This document shows positions 1 through 7,846 of a stretch of 64,000 nt of DNA, one piece after another (position 1 is the stretch's first letter; every line of letters begins with the position of its first letter). Position numbers and translations under genes: made by a program. Under the pieces are notes generated by a model. It did not search any database, was not told the DNA's origin, and saw only the letters and a program-made list of their open reading frames with translations. Source of the stretch: Belnapia moabensis DSM 16746 (lineage in GTDB: Bacteria; Pseudomonadota; Alphaproteobacteria; Acetobacterales; Acetobacteraceae). Location: positions 150,936-214,935 of the forward strand of contig NZ_JQKB01000003.1 in NCBI RefSeq assembly GCF_000745835.1, in the 5' to 3' direction.

Positions 1-1
1 T

Positions 2-796
2 ATCCTGGAAGCGGGGCTCGGCAAGCTGACCGTCGATGCCTGGGAGGATTTCCACGCCGCCGCCGAGGCCAAGCGGTTGGCGAGGCTGCTCTTCGCCCGG
101 GTGGATGCGCTGGTGCTGCCGACGGCGCCGGGGGTGCCGACGCTTGCCGACCTCGCGGCGGAGCCGGTGGCGGCGAACAGCCGGCTCGGGACCTATACCA
201 ACTTCGTCAATATTTGCGACCTCGCGGCGCTGGCGGTGCCAGCGGGGTTCCGCGGCGACGGGCGGCCCTTCGGCGTGACGCTGGTGGGGCCGGCCTTTTC
301 CGAGGCGCGGCTGGCGGGGCTGGGGGCCGGGCTGCACGCCTCGGCGGGGGTTGGGCTCGGGGCGCTGGGCGGGGCGGTACCGGCGGCGCCGGAGCCCCCT
401 GCCCTCACCTCCGACGAATTGCCGCTGCTGGCGATTGGGGCGCATATGGCGGGGCTGCCGCTCAATCCGCAGCTGCTCCGACATGGCGGGCGGTTCCTCG
501 GCAAGGCGCGGACGGCGACGGTCTATCGGCTGCACGATCTCGGCGGACGGCCAGGGATGGTGCGGGTCGGCGAAGGTGGCGTCGCGGTGGCGGGTGAGGT
601 CTGGGCGGTGCCGGCCGCTTCGGTGGGGCCGTTCCTCGCCGAGATTCCGCCGCCGCTCGGCTTCGGGCGGGTGGAGATGGCGGACGGGTCGCGGCCGCTC
701 GGCTTCCTCTGCGAGGCGGCGGGTGTCGCGGGAATGCCGGATATCTCGGCGACGGGTGGGTGGCGGGCCTATCTCAAAGGTAAGGAGGGGGCGTGA
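2..796 (+). CDS. atzF: Allophanate hydrolase, C-terminal part (5' truncated by window edge)
   Basis: Allophanate hydrolase releases ammonia and CO2 from allophanate, the last step of biuret/urea-type nitrogen catabolism. The frame is open from base 2 to a TGA at 794-796, giving 264 residues with no start, so only the C-terminal part is present. The first half is the end of an amidase-signature domain (VLPTAPGVPT, then GTYTNFVNICDLAALAVPAG). The second half, from about PALTSDELPLLAIGAHM, resembles the extra C-terminal domain of AtzF/DUR1-type allophanate hydrolases (FLGKARTATVYRLHDLGG, PPPLGFGRVEMADG). The next gene overlaps its stop by one base, so the two are probably translationally coupled. 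A plain amidase is unlikely because of this C-terminal domain. Confidence 0.88.
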   Translation: MLEAGLGKLTVDAWEDFHAAAEAKRLARLLFARVDALVLPTAPGVPTLADLAAEPVAANSRLGTYTNFVNICDLAALAVPAGFRGDGRPFGVTLVGPAFSEARLAGLGAGLHASAGVGLGALGGAVPAAPEPPALTSDELPLLAIGAHMAGLPLNPQLLRHGGRFLGKARTATVYRLHDLGGRPGMVRVGEGGVAVAGEVWAVPAASVGPFLAEIPPPLGFGRVEMADGSRPLGFLCEAAGVAGMPDISATGGWRAYLKGKEGA

Positions 797-1167
797 TGGA
801 GGTCGATCTGCCGGAGGTGCTGGCCGAGATGCGGGCGGCCTTCGCCGAGTATGAGCGGGCGCTCGTCACCAACGACGTACCGGTGCTGCAGGCGCTGTTC
901 CGCCGCGACGGTCGGACGCTGCGCTACGGGCCGGCGGAGTGCCTCTATGGCTGGGAGGCGATCGCGGCCTTCCGTAGCGGGCGCTCGCCGGTCGGGCTGG
1001 CGCGGGAGCTGGAGAATACGGTGATCACCACCTTCGGGCACGACTTCGCCGTGGCCAATACGGAATTCATCCGGGCGGGGAAGCGAGGGCGGCAGAGCCA
1101 GACATGGGTGCGCTTTCCCGAGGATGGCTGGGGGATCGTTGCCGCCCATGTGTCGCTGATGGGCTAA
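796..1167 (+). CDS. AtzH/HpxZ-like protein (DUF3225, NTF2-like fold)
   Basis: A small 123-residue protein of the DUF3225 family, which includes HpxZ of oxalurate catabolism and AtzH beside allophanate hydrolase in s-triazine degradation. Family-like stretches are LFRRDGRTLRYGPAE, a central TTFGHDFAVANTEF and a C-terminal GRQSQTWVRFPEDGW. The ATG at 796 forms TGATG with the allophanate hydrolase stop; a GTG at 793 is a possible alternative. Coupling to atzF supports a role in ureide or dicarboxyurea breakdown, but I cannot assign the exact reaction. The stop codon overlaps that of the convergent M20 hydrolase gene. Confidence 0.8.
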   Translation: MEVDLPEVLAEMRAAFAEYERALVTNDVPVLQALFRRDGRTLRYGPAECLYGWEAIAAFRSGRSPVGLARELENTVITTFGHDFAVANTEFIRAGKRGRQSQTWVRFPEDGWGIVAAHVSLMG

Positions 1168-2366
1168 CCCTTCAGGTAGGTTTCCGCGGCGTCGGCGAGG
1201 ATCTGGCAGCAGAGCGCCAGGTCCTCCTCCTTGGTGTCCTCCGCCCAGTGGTGGCTGATGCCGCCGATGGAGGGGGTGAATAGCATCGAGACGGGCATGA
1301 CGCGGGCGATGTATTGCGCGTCATGGCCAGCGCCGCTCGGCATGCGCTGCCAGAGGCCGGGGGCGTGGCGCTCCGCCGCGGAGTCGAGGGCGGCCATCAT
1401 CGCGGTGTCGCAGGGGGCGGGGAGCGACTTGCTGATGTTGGTCAGCATCGCCTCGCAGCGCTCACGGCAGTTGCTCTCCTGCACGCAGGCGCGGAGGCAG
1501 GCTTCCATGCGATCGAGCGTCGCCACGTCGATGTCGCGGAACTGGAAGAGGATGTCGGCGCGGCCGGGGATGATGCTCGGCGCGCCGGGCTCGACCGAGA
1601 TGCGGCCGGTGGTCCAGGTGCTGCGTGCGCCGCAGGCCTTGGGCATCTCCCGGTCGATCATCGAAAGCAGGCGCACGGCGGTGAGGCCGGCGTCGCGGCG
1701 CTCGGCCATGGTGGTGCCGCCGGCATGGTCCTGCATGCCCTCGATGGTGATGCGCCACTGCCAGATGGCGACGATGCCGGTGACCACGCCGGCGCGGCGG
1801 CCGGCGCGCTCGAGCTGCGTGCCCTGCTCGATATGCATCTCGAAGAAGCCCTTGTGGCGGCCGGGCTCGAGCTGCATGCGCGGCTTGCCGGCGAGGCCGG
1901 CGGCGGCCAGCGCCTCGCGTAGCGGCGTGCCGTCATTGCGGCTGCGGCTGCGGTCGATCTCCTCCTCAGGCAGGGCGCCGATGATCGACTTGCTGCCGAG
2001 GAAGCCGCCCTCGAAATGCCCCTCCTCATCGGCGAAGGCAGCGACGTCGACGGGTAGGCCGGCGCGGGCCAAGGCGAGCGCCGCCATGACGCCAAGCGCG
2101 CCGTCGAGCCAGCCGGCCTGGTTCTGGCTCTCGATATGGCTGCCGGCGAGAAGATGGGGCCCCGGGCTGCGATGGCGGCCGTAGACATTGCCGATGCCGT
2201 CGATGCTCGGCTCCAGGCCGATCTCCGCCATGCGCTCCATCAGCCAGCGCCGGCTCTCCATGTCCTGCGGCGAATAGGTCGGGCGGTGGACGCCGGTCTT
2301 GTAGGCGCCGATCCGGCGAAGTTCTTTGAGGTCGCGGAGGAAGCGGTCGGCGTCGATCTGCGGCAT
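1164..2366 (-). CDS. M20-family Zn-dependent amidohydrolase (allantoate amidohydrolase / N-carbamoyl-amino acid hydrolase type)
   Basis: A 400-residue M20 metallopeptidase-fold hydrolase of the hydantoinase/carbamoylase group. It would hydrolyse an N-carbamoyl or ureido bond in a small molecule, releasing ammonia and CO2. Visible motifs are GSHIESQ with LDGALGV (first metal region), FADEEGHFEG (bridging Glu), MHIEQG, DHAGGTTM (dimerisation-domain substrate site) and GAGHDAQ near the C terminus. The usual HxD is HxE here (HIES), which may mark a subgroup. I chose the ATG at 2366, behind a purine-rich GGGGACC; the frame remains open upstream to 2459 but that extension is low-complexity. It is divergent from the Bug receptor gene and next to allophanate hydrolase, which fits a ureide pathway. 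The substrate is not determinable. Confidence 0.85.
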   Translation of the reverse strand: MPQIDADRFLRDLKELRRIGAYKTGVHRPTYSPQDMESRRWLMERMAEIGLEPSIDGIGNVYGRHRSPGPHLLAGSHIESQNQAGWLDGALGVMAALALARAGLPVDVAAFADEEGHFEGGFLGSKSIIGALPEEEIDRSRSRNDGTPLREALAAAGLAGKPRMQLEPGRHKGFFEMHIEQGTQLERAGRRAGVVTGIVAIWQWRITIEGMQDHAGGTTMAERRDAGLTAVRLLSMIDREMPKACGARSTWTTGRISVEPGAPSIIPGRADILFQFRDIDVATLDRMEACLRACVQESNCRERCEAMLTNISKSLPAPCDTAMMAALDSAAERHAPGLWQRMPSGAGHDAQYIARVMPVSMLFTPSIGGISHHWAEDTKEEDLALCCQILADAAETYLKG

Positions 2367-2604
2367 GATGGTCCCCGGTTGCGTCGCGGCATGCTGGCGC
2401 CGGAGCGGGGGGCGCGCAACCGGGCGGCGCAGGGCCGATGTGGCGCGGGGCGACGGCATCGGTCATGCCGGTGGCGGTGCGGCATGGCGCCTGCCTGCCG
2501 CTTGTGCAGGCGCTGTCTCGTGGCGACGGTTTCCCCGATGCCGCGGCCTTGCCGGGGCCTGGGGCAGCCGCGACCATCGGCGCCCTGCCGCAGGAGAACC
2601 ATCG

Positions 2605-3582
2605 ATGACCGCCTTCGCCCCGACGCGCCGCGCCGCGCTCGCCGCGTTGCTCGCCGCCCCTGCCCTCGTGCCCGCGCGGGCGCAGGGCTGGGCGCCGAGC
2701 CAGCCGGTGCGGGTGATCATCCCCTTCACGCCGGGCGGGACGATGGATCCGGTGGTGCGCATCGTGCAGAACCTCCTCACGCAATCTCTCGGCCAGCCGG
2801 TGGTGATCGAGCACCGGCCGGGCGGAGCGACGGTGATCGGCACGCAGGAGGTGGCGCGTTCGGCCCCCGATGGCCACACAATGATCATGATCGCCAATAG
2901 CTTCGCGGCGAATGTCACGCTCCGGCCGAGCATGCCCTACAAGCCGCTGACGGATTTCGCGCCGCTGGTGATGGCGACCGTGGTGCCGCATGTGCTGGTG
3001 GTGCATCCCTCTGTCGCGCGGAACTTCGACGGCTTCCTTGAGGCGGGGCGGAAGCCCGGGCCGGGCCTCGCTTTCGGCTCCTATGGCATCGGCACCTCGA
3101 ACCATCTGGGCGGCGAGCAATTCCGCGAGGCGGCGCGGCTGAATGCGACGCATGTGCCCTATAACGGCGCGCCGCAGGCGATGACGGACCTGATCGGCAA
3201 CCGGCTGCAATTCATGTTCGCCAACCTGCCGGACGTGATCCAGCCGGCGCAGCTCGGGCAGATGCGGGCCGTCGCCATCTCGGCCGAGGCGCGCGTGAAG
3301 GAGCTGCCCGATGTGCCGACGATGGCGGAGCTCGGATTCCCGCTGGTGCTCTCCGACAGCTGGTTCGGGCTGATCCTGCGCGCCGATGTGCCGGCGCCGG
3401 CACGGGCGCGGCTGGAAACCGCCTGGATCGAGGCGTTGAACCGACCGGAGGTGAAGGGGCGGCTGGAGGAGTTGGGCTTCACCGTGCTGGCCCGGCCCGG
3501 GGCGCAGTTCGGCGAGGAGATCCTGCGCTATACCAAGACCTATGCGGAGGTGGTCCGCGCCAACGGAATCAAGGTGGAGTAA
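2605..3582 (+). CDS. Tripartite tricarboxylate (Bug-family) periplasmic solute receptor
   Basis: A 325-residue Bug/TctC-family binding protein that captures carboxylate-type solutes in the periplasm. The N terminus is MTAFAPTRRAALAALLAAP ending in ARAQG, a twin-arginine-like signal peptide cleaved near residue 28. The mature protein starts with PVRVIIPFTPGG and continues with IVQNLLTQSLGQPVVIEHRPGG, both typical of the family; GIGTSNHLGGEQF and the late DVPTMAELGFP also match. No TctA/TctB membrane partners lie in the window, which is common for these receptors. It is followed after 4 bases by the ridA gene, so they are probably co-transcribed. The ATG at 2605 was chosen because it gives the correct signal peptide; the frame is open further upstream. 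Confidence 0.92.
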   Translation: MTAFAPTRRAALAALLAAPALVPARAQGWAPSQPVRVIIPFTPGGTMDPVVRIVQNLLTQSLGQPVVIEHRPGGATVIGTQEVARSAPDGHTMIMIANSFAANVTLRPSMPYKPLTDFAPLVMATVVPHVLVVHPSVARNFDGFLEAGRKPGPGLAFGSYGIGTSNHLGGEQFREAARLNATHVPYNGAPQAMTDLIGNRLQFMFANLPDVIQPAQLGQMRAVAISAEARVKELPDVPTMAELGFPLVLSDSWFGLILRADVPAPARARLETAWIEALNRPEVKGRLEELGFTVLARPGAQFGEEILRYTKTYAEVVRANGIKVE

Positions 3583-3586
3583 GAGG

Positions 3587-3973
3587 ATGGAACCGCTCGA
3601 GCACATCTTTCCCGAGGGGCAGCACAAGGTGCCCGCACCGCTCTCGCCGGCGGTGAAGGTCGGCAATCTGCTCTTCGTCTCCGGCATCCCGGCCTATGCG
3701 GCGGATGGGACGCTGGCAGTCGGCGACTTCACCGCACAGATGACGCAAACCATGGCGAACATCACCGCCATCCTGGCCGTCGTGGGAGCGGGATGGGACC
3801 GCGTGGCGAAGGTCAACGTGCTGCTGACCCGGCGCGAGGACTTCGCCGAGATGAACCGGATCTATGCCGCGCACTTCCTGGACGGGAAGTACCCGGCACG
3901 GACCACAGCGATCGTCTACTCGCTGCCGCGGCCCAATTTCCTGCTGGAAATCGAGTGTATCGCCGTCCTCTAG
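3587..3973 (+). CDS. RidA family protein (reactive enamine/imine deaminase or relative)
   Basis: A 128-residue YjgF/YER057c/UK114-family protein. Family marks are NLLFVSGIPAYAADG near residues 22-37, a helix with QTMANITAILAVVGAGWDRVAKVNVLL, and the late PARTTAIVYSLPRPNFLLEIE, where the Arg in PARTT normally binds the substrate carboxylate. The family deaminates 2-aminoacrylate-type enamines or hydrolyses related compounds in catabolic clusters, such as the aminoacrylate hydrolase RutC. The start at 3587 is 4 bases after the Bug receptor stop, with AAGAGG as ribosome-binding sequence. Its place among ureide genes suggests a pathway-specific member rather than the housekeeping RidA. Confidence 0.9.
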   Translation: MEPLEHIFPEGQHKVPAPLSPAVKVGNLLFVSGIPAYAADGTLAVGDFTAQMTQTMANITAILAVVGAGWDRVAKVNVLLTRREDFAEMNRIYAAHFLDGKYPARTTAIVYSLPRPNFLLEIECIAVL

Positions 3974-4762
3974 CTAGTCGTCGATGATGGCGACGGCGCG
4001 GGTCCAGCCGGCGGAGCCGCGATGGACCTTGACTGGGAAGCAGACGACCTGGAAGCCGTCCGATGGCAGGCTTTCCAGGTTGTGCAACTTCTCGAGATGC
4101 GAGTAGCCGATCTCGCGGCCAGCGCGGTGGCCTTCCCAGATCAGCGAGGCATCGCCGCCCTCGGCGATCTTGCGCTTCGTGTGGCTGAAGGGGGCATCCC
4201 AGGACCAGGCATCGGTGCCAACGAGGCGAATGCCGCGCTCCAGCAGCCAGAGCGTCGCCGCCTTGCCCATGCCACAGCCGCGGTCGATGTAGTCCTCCTC
4301 GCCATAGCGCAGGCCGGCGGCGGTGTTGACGACGACGATCTCGAGCGGCCGCAGCTCATGGCCGATGCGCTTCAGCTCGGCCTCGACATCGCCGGGCTGG
4401 ACGACATAGCCGTCCTCCATGTGGCGGAAGTCGAGCTTCACGGCGGAGTTGAAGCACCATTCCAGCGGCACCTCGTCGATGCGCCAGGAGGGTTCGCCGC
4501 CGGGCACCAGGCGCTCATTCATCCGCGAGAAGTAGTGGTAGGGCGCGTCGAGATGCGTGCCGTTATGGGTGCTGATGTCGACGCGCTCCACGGCCGCGTA
4601 TTCGCCATTCGGCAGGGCGGAGACGGGGACGCCCATATAGGCCGCCATGTGCGGGGCGGACATGTGGTGATCGACATACTCGATCTTCGGCAGCATCTCC
4701 GGCGGGTCGGAGCGGATGCCCGCCTTCAGCGGGACGGAGATGTCGATGAAGCGGCGGGGCAT
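3974..4762 (-). CDS. Cyclase-family metal-dependent hydrolase (kynurenine formamidase-like)
   Basis: A 262-residue protein of the cyclase family (Pfam Cyclase), which includes bacterial kynurenine formamidase and isatin hydrolase. The metal-binding signature HxGTHxDxPxH is present as STHNGTHLDAPYHY near residue 70. N-terminal FIDISVPLKAGIRSDPPEM is also characteristic. The family hydrolyses amide or lactam bonds in ring-derived compounds. It lies 11 bases downstream of the SDR dehydrogenase gene on the same strand and its stop abuts that of ridA. The neighbouring ureide genes favour a ring-opening or amide hydrolysis role over tryptophan degradation. The ATG at 4762 has a purine-rich GGGAGACC upstream. 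Confidence 0.85.
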   Translation of the reverse strand: MPRRFIDISVPLKAGIRSDPPEMLPKIEYVDHHMSAPHMAAYMGVPVSALPNGEYAAVERVDISTHNGTHLDAPYHYFSRMNERLVPGGEPSWRIDEVPLEWCFNSAVKLDFRHMEDGYVVQPGDVEAELKRIGHELRPLEIVVVNTAAGLRYGEEDYIDRGCGMGKAATLWLLERGIRLVGTDAWSWDAPFSHTKRKIAEGGDASLIWEGHRAGREIGYSHLEKLHNLESLPSDGFQVVCFPVKVHRGSAGWTRAVAIIDD

Positions 4763-4773
4763 GCGAGGTCTCC

Positions 4774-5559
4774 CTAGAAGATCGAGTAACCGCCGTCGAT
4801 GACGAAGCTGTCGCCGGTGTGGAAGGCGCTGGCGGCGCTCATCAAATAGACGCCGACGCCGCCGAAATCCTCGCCCGTACCCCAGCGGCGCATCGGCACG
4901 CGGGGCAGGACATTGCCGGCAAATTTCGGGTCGGCGACGGAGCGGGCGGTCATGTCCGTCTCGATCCAGCCAGGGAGGATGGCGTGGGCGCGGATGCCGT
5001 GGCGGGCCTGCTCCACCGCGAGGGCGCGGATCATCGAGACCATGCCGCCCTTCGATGCGCCGTAATGCTCGTTGCGGGCCGCGCCCTCGATAGCGGCGAG
5101 CGAGGCGGTGCCGACCAGGACGCCGCCCTTGTCGCCCGATTCGGCGCGGGCGCGCATGTGGCGGACGGCGGCGCGGAAGGTGAGGAAGGCGCCGGTGAGG
5201 TTGACGCGGATCACCCGGTCCCACTGCTCCTTTGTGCGCTCAATGAAGGGGCCGGAGCGGCCGCCGGAGATGCCGGCATTGGCGAAGCAGCCATCGACGC
5301 GGCCGAGTTGCGCCAGCGTCTCGGCGAAGGCGGCCTCTACCTCGGCCTCCTCGCCGACATCGCAGCGGAGCGCGAGGACGCGGCGGCCGGTGGCGGCGAG
5401 GCGGGCGCGGGCGGCCTCGTTCTTCGCCTCGTTGGTGCCCCAGATGGCGATGTCGGCGCCGGCCTGGGCCAGCGCCTCGGCCAAGCCGAGGCCGATGCCG
5501 CCATTGCCGCCGGTGACGAGCGCCACCTTGCCTGTCAGGTCGAAGGGCGCGTAGGCCAT
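4774..5559 (-). CDS. SDR-family NAD(P)-dependent oxidoreductase
   Basis: A 261-residue classical short-chain dehydrogenase. The Rossmann nucleotide-binding motif TGGNGGIG begins near residue 18, the structural NAG motif is in CFANAGISGG, catalytic Tyr-Lys is in HYGASKGGMVSM, and HAILPGWIETDM is the PG motif. The C-terminal GDSFVIDGGYSIF is typical of the gluconate 5-dehydrogenase/3-oxoacyl reductase-like branch. Substrate cannot be read from sequence. The ATG at 5559 removes an unsupported 13-residue extension. It is first in a two-gene minus-strand unit with the cyclase-family hydrolase and divergent from the ferredoxin gene. Confidence 0.9.
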   Translation of the reverse strand: MAYAPFDLTGKVALVTGGNGGIGLGLAEALAQAGADIAIWGTNEAKNEAARARLAATGRRVLALRCDVGEEAEVEAAFAETLAQLGRVDGCFANAGISGGRSGPFIERTKEQWDRVIRVNLTGAFLTFRAAVRHMRARAESGDKGGVLVGTASLAAIEGAARNEHYGASKGGMVSMIRALAVEQARHGIRAHAILPGWIETDMTARSVADPKFAGNVLPRVPMRRWGTGEDFGGVGVYLMSAASAFHTGDSFVIDGGYSIF

Positions 5560-5628
5560 GCTGGTTTTCCTCCCCAGGGTCCGGCCGGCAGGTTGCACCC
5601 TCTGCCGGGGAGCGCCAAGGAGGCCCGA

Positions 5629-5952
5629 ATGCCGCAGATCACCTTCCTCCTACCCGATGGGCGTGCCGAGACGCTGGAGGCGGGGGATGCGCCGACGGTA
5701 ATGCATCTGGCGATCCGCCACGACCTGCCCGGCATGCCGGCGGAATGCGGCGGGCAGCTCGCCTGCGCGACCTGCATGATCGATGTGGCGGAGGCGTGGC
5801 GCGGGCGGCTGCCGGAGGCCTCACCGGATGAGCGGGATATGATCGAGGACAAGGTCGGCCGCGTGCCGGAGGGGCGGCGGCTCTGCTGCCAGATCGCGGT
5901 GACCTCGGCGCTGGATGGGCTGGTGGTCGCCATCCCCGAGCGGCAAGCGTAG
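5629..5952 (+). CDS. 2Fe-2S ferredoxin (adrenodoxin-type)
   Basis: A 107-residue plant/adrenodoxin-type ferredoxin that shuttles single electrons to an oxygenase, P450 or similar partner. Cys40, Cys46 and Cys49 (ECGGQLACATC) plus Cys86 or Cys87 (RRLCCQI) give the C-x5-C-x2-C...C ligand set. ASPDERDMIE is the acidic helix seen in adrenodoxin-like proteins that docks to reductase and oxygenase. The ATG at 5629 follows CCAAGGAGGCCCGA. No reductase or oxygenase is adjacent in the window, so the partner is unknown. Confidence 0.9.
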   Translation: MPQITFLLPDGRAETLEAGDAPTVMHLAIRHDLPGMPAECGGQLACATCMIDVAEAWRGRLPEASPDERDMIEDKVGRVPEGRRLCCQIAVTSALDGLVVAIPERQA

Positions 5953-5958
5953 CGCCCG

Positions 5959-7272
5959 TCAGCGCAGGGCGGGCAGCAGCGCTCCGAGGTCGATGCTGTT
6001 GGCCATCGCCAGGTAGCCGGCGCGGTTGGGGTGGAGGCGGTCCCCGGGGCCACCCGTAGTGCTCTCAGGCACCATTTCCGGGCGGATGCCGCCGGTCGCC
6101 GGGTCGAGCGTCGCGGCGTCGAAGTCGATGACCGCGTCGAAGAGCCCGCTGCGGCGGATGAACTCGTTCAGCGCGCGCCGCTTCTCGTCCTGCTCGCGGA
6201 AGCCGTGCGGCTGGCCCTCGGTACTGAGAGCAGGGGTCAACGTTGCACCGATCACCCGAACGCCCGGCAGGCGGGCGCGGATTCGGGCGACGGTGTCGCG
6301 TATTGCGGCCTGCACCGTCTCCACGCTCGCATTGCCATTGCGGCTGAAATCGTTGATGCCCTCCAGCCAGATCACCGTGGTGACGCCTGAGAGGGTCAGC
6401 ACGTCGCGCTCCAGCCGCTGGCCGGCGGCGGGGCCGCCGGGGAAGGGTTTCTGTGGCGAGTATTCGGCGGGGCCGGCGACCTGGTTGCCGCCAATGCCGG
6501 CATTGACCACGGCGGCGCGGTTGCCGAAGCGGGCGACGAGGCGGCGGTTGAGGATGTCGGGCCAGCGGTCGTCGCCATTGAGGGTGCTGGCGGTGCCGTC
6601 GGTGATGCTGTCGCCGAAGCAGACCACGACGGGCGTGCCGGCGGGGGCGCGGACATCGAGCGCGTCGAGGAAGAACCAGCTCGTCGTGCTGAAGGGGAAG
6701 GCCCCCTCGCCTTCCTCATGGCCGAGCGAACCGACGCCGGGCGGCGTCGCGTAGGAGGTCTGCAGCGCCTTGGCGTGCCAGGTCATCGGCCCGCTCTCGC
6801 CGGCGACATGCAGGCTGACGGCGAGCTTGCGGCCCTGCATGGTCCCAGGCCCGGTCTCGGGCACGAAGGCCAGGGTGACGGGGTCGCTCCAGGCGCTCTC
6901 GCCAGGGGGCAGGGTGAGGGCTTCGCGGCCAGCGAAACGGACCGGCTGGTTGCTGCCGGGGACCAGCGCGGCGCCGCCGAGTTGCAGGCCAATACTCACG
7001 CCGTCCAGCGTCAGCGGGCGGGTACCGAAGGCGTTGGAGAAGCGCAGGCGGACCTCCCTCCCCCAGAGGCTCGGGCGGAGGATGAGGCGGAGGGTCTGGT
7101 CGCTAGCGCCGCGGGCAGGGTCAGGGAAAGCGAATCGCTGGTCCGGCTGGGCGGAGGGGTTGCCGGTCGGATAGGGGCCCTGAACGGAAGCGGCCCAGCT
7201 GGTCGCCCAGGCCTGGGCCTTGGCAGGCATCGCAAGGCTCATGGCGACGAGTAGCGCGGCGACGAGGCGCAT
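5959..7272 (-). CDS. Secreted SGNH/GDSL-family esterase/lipase
   Basis: A 437-residue SGNH hydrolase with a Sec signal peptide (MRLVAALLVAMSLAMPAKAQA). Residues about 22-210 form a beta-rich N-terminal region as in larger SGNH members, followed by the catalytic domain. Block I is CFGDSITDGTAS with nucleophile Ser222, block II is NAGIGGNQ (about 257-264), block III is EGINDFS with Asn307, and block V is DRLHPN with Asp411 and His414. It would hydrolyse ester bonds of an unknown substrate in the periplasm or outside the cell. The frame extends upstream to 8016 but the ATG at 7272 gives the correct signal peptide. Confidence 0.9.
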   Translation of the reverse strand: MRLVAALLVAMSLAMPAKAQAWATSWAASVQGPYPTGNPSAQPDQRFAFPDPARGASDQTLRLILRPSLWGREVRLRFSNAFGTRPLTLDGVSIGLQLGGAALVPGSNQPVRFAGREALTLPPGESAWSDPVTLAFVPETGPGTMQGRKLAVSLHVAGESGPMTWHAKALQTSYATPPGVGSLGHEEGEGAFPFSTTSWFFLDALDVRAPAGTPVVVCFGDSITDGTASTLNGDDRWPDILNRRLVARFGNRAAVVNAGIGGNQVAGPAEYSPQKPFPGGPAAGQRLERDVLTLSGVTTVIWLEGINDFSRNGNASVETVQAAIRDTVARIRARLPGVRVIGATLTPALSTEGQPHGFREQDEKRRALNEFIRRSGLFDAVIDFDAATLDPATGGIRPEMVPESTTGGPGDRLHPNRAGYLAMANSIDLGALLPALR

Positions 7273-7403
7273 CCGGGTCCCTCCTGGCAGTGCGGCCAGT
7301 CTGGGCGGCGGCGGGGCGGGCGTCCACTGATGCGGTGAACCTCCGTCCGGCGCATGACCGAGCTGCTTCGCGCTACGATCCGGGAAACCAGGAGGGCGGC
7401 GCC

Positions 7404-7667
7404 TCAGCGCCAGCCGTAGCCGCCGCCGTATCCATTGCGATAGCCACCACCGTAGCCTCTGCCATATCCGCTGCCGTAGCCTCCACGGTAGCTGCCACCG
7501 TAGTAGCCGCGGCTGTAGCCGCCGCCATAGGCATAACGGGGCGAGCCACCATAGCCATAGCCGTAACCGCTCTGGCGGTGGCCGTAGCCGCCCGTATAGG
7601 CGACGCAGCCGCCGAGGCTGGCGGTGACGGTCAGCAGGGCGAGGATCTTCATCAGCCGGCGGGTCAT
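7404..7667 (-). CDS. Tyr/Gly-rich small lipoprotein
   Basis: An 87-residue putative lipoprotein. MTRRLMKILALLTVTAS is a signal sequence and LGGC is a lipobox with Cys21 as the lipidated residue. The rest is almost entirely Gly, Tyr, Arg and Ser in short repeats (YGYGYGG, RGYYGG, RGGYGSGYG). The start is supported by an AGGGAGG ribosome-binding site 7 bases upstream. No catalytic motif is visible. Such low-complexity envelope proteins are often stress- or surface-related, but function cannot be assigned. A second lipoprotein of similar style lies at 24466-24642. Confidence 0.75.
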   Translation of the reverse strand: MTRRLMKILALLTVTASLGGCVAYTGGYGHRQSGYGYGYGGSPRYAYGGGYSRGYYGGSYRGGYGSGYGRGYGGGYRNGYGGGYGWR

Positions 7668-7846
7668 GGCGACCTCCCTGGAGGAATGGCGGTTGGGGGA
7701 CGGGCCTTCCTCCTGCGTCACATGAACGGCCGGAGGTATGGCCGGAGCGCGGCGGGGCGGTGCTGGTTTCGAGGCAGCACGGCCTTGTTTCCGCCTTACC
7801 TCGGAGGTCATGGCGGCGCGGCGGGCGGCTCGCTAGCCTCGGCGGC

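Noticed and set aside
2367..2604. A possible small gene in the 238-base gap between the M20 hydrolase and Bug receptor genes
   Set aside because: Frames here are extensions of neighbouring genes with Arg/Ala-rich translation; I see no independent start, ribosome-binding site or motif.
5940..5975. A terminator between the ferredoxin and GDSL esterase genes
   Set aside because: Only a weak 5-bp stem (CGCCC/GGGCG) with a 9-base loop is present, which is expected by chance at this GC content.
7404..7667. A tandem DNA repeat or CRISPR-like array
   Set aside because: The repetition comes from Gly/Tyr-rich codons in a lipoprotein; there are no regular repeats with unique spacers.
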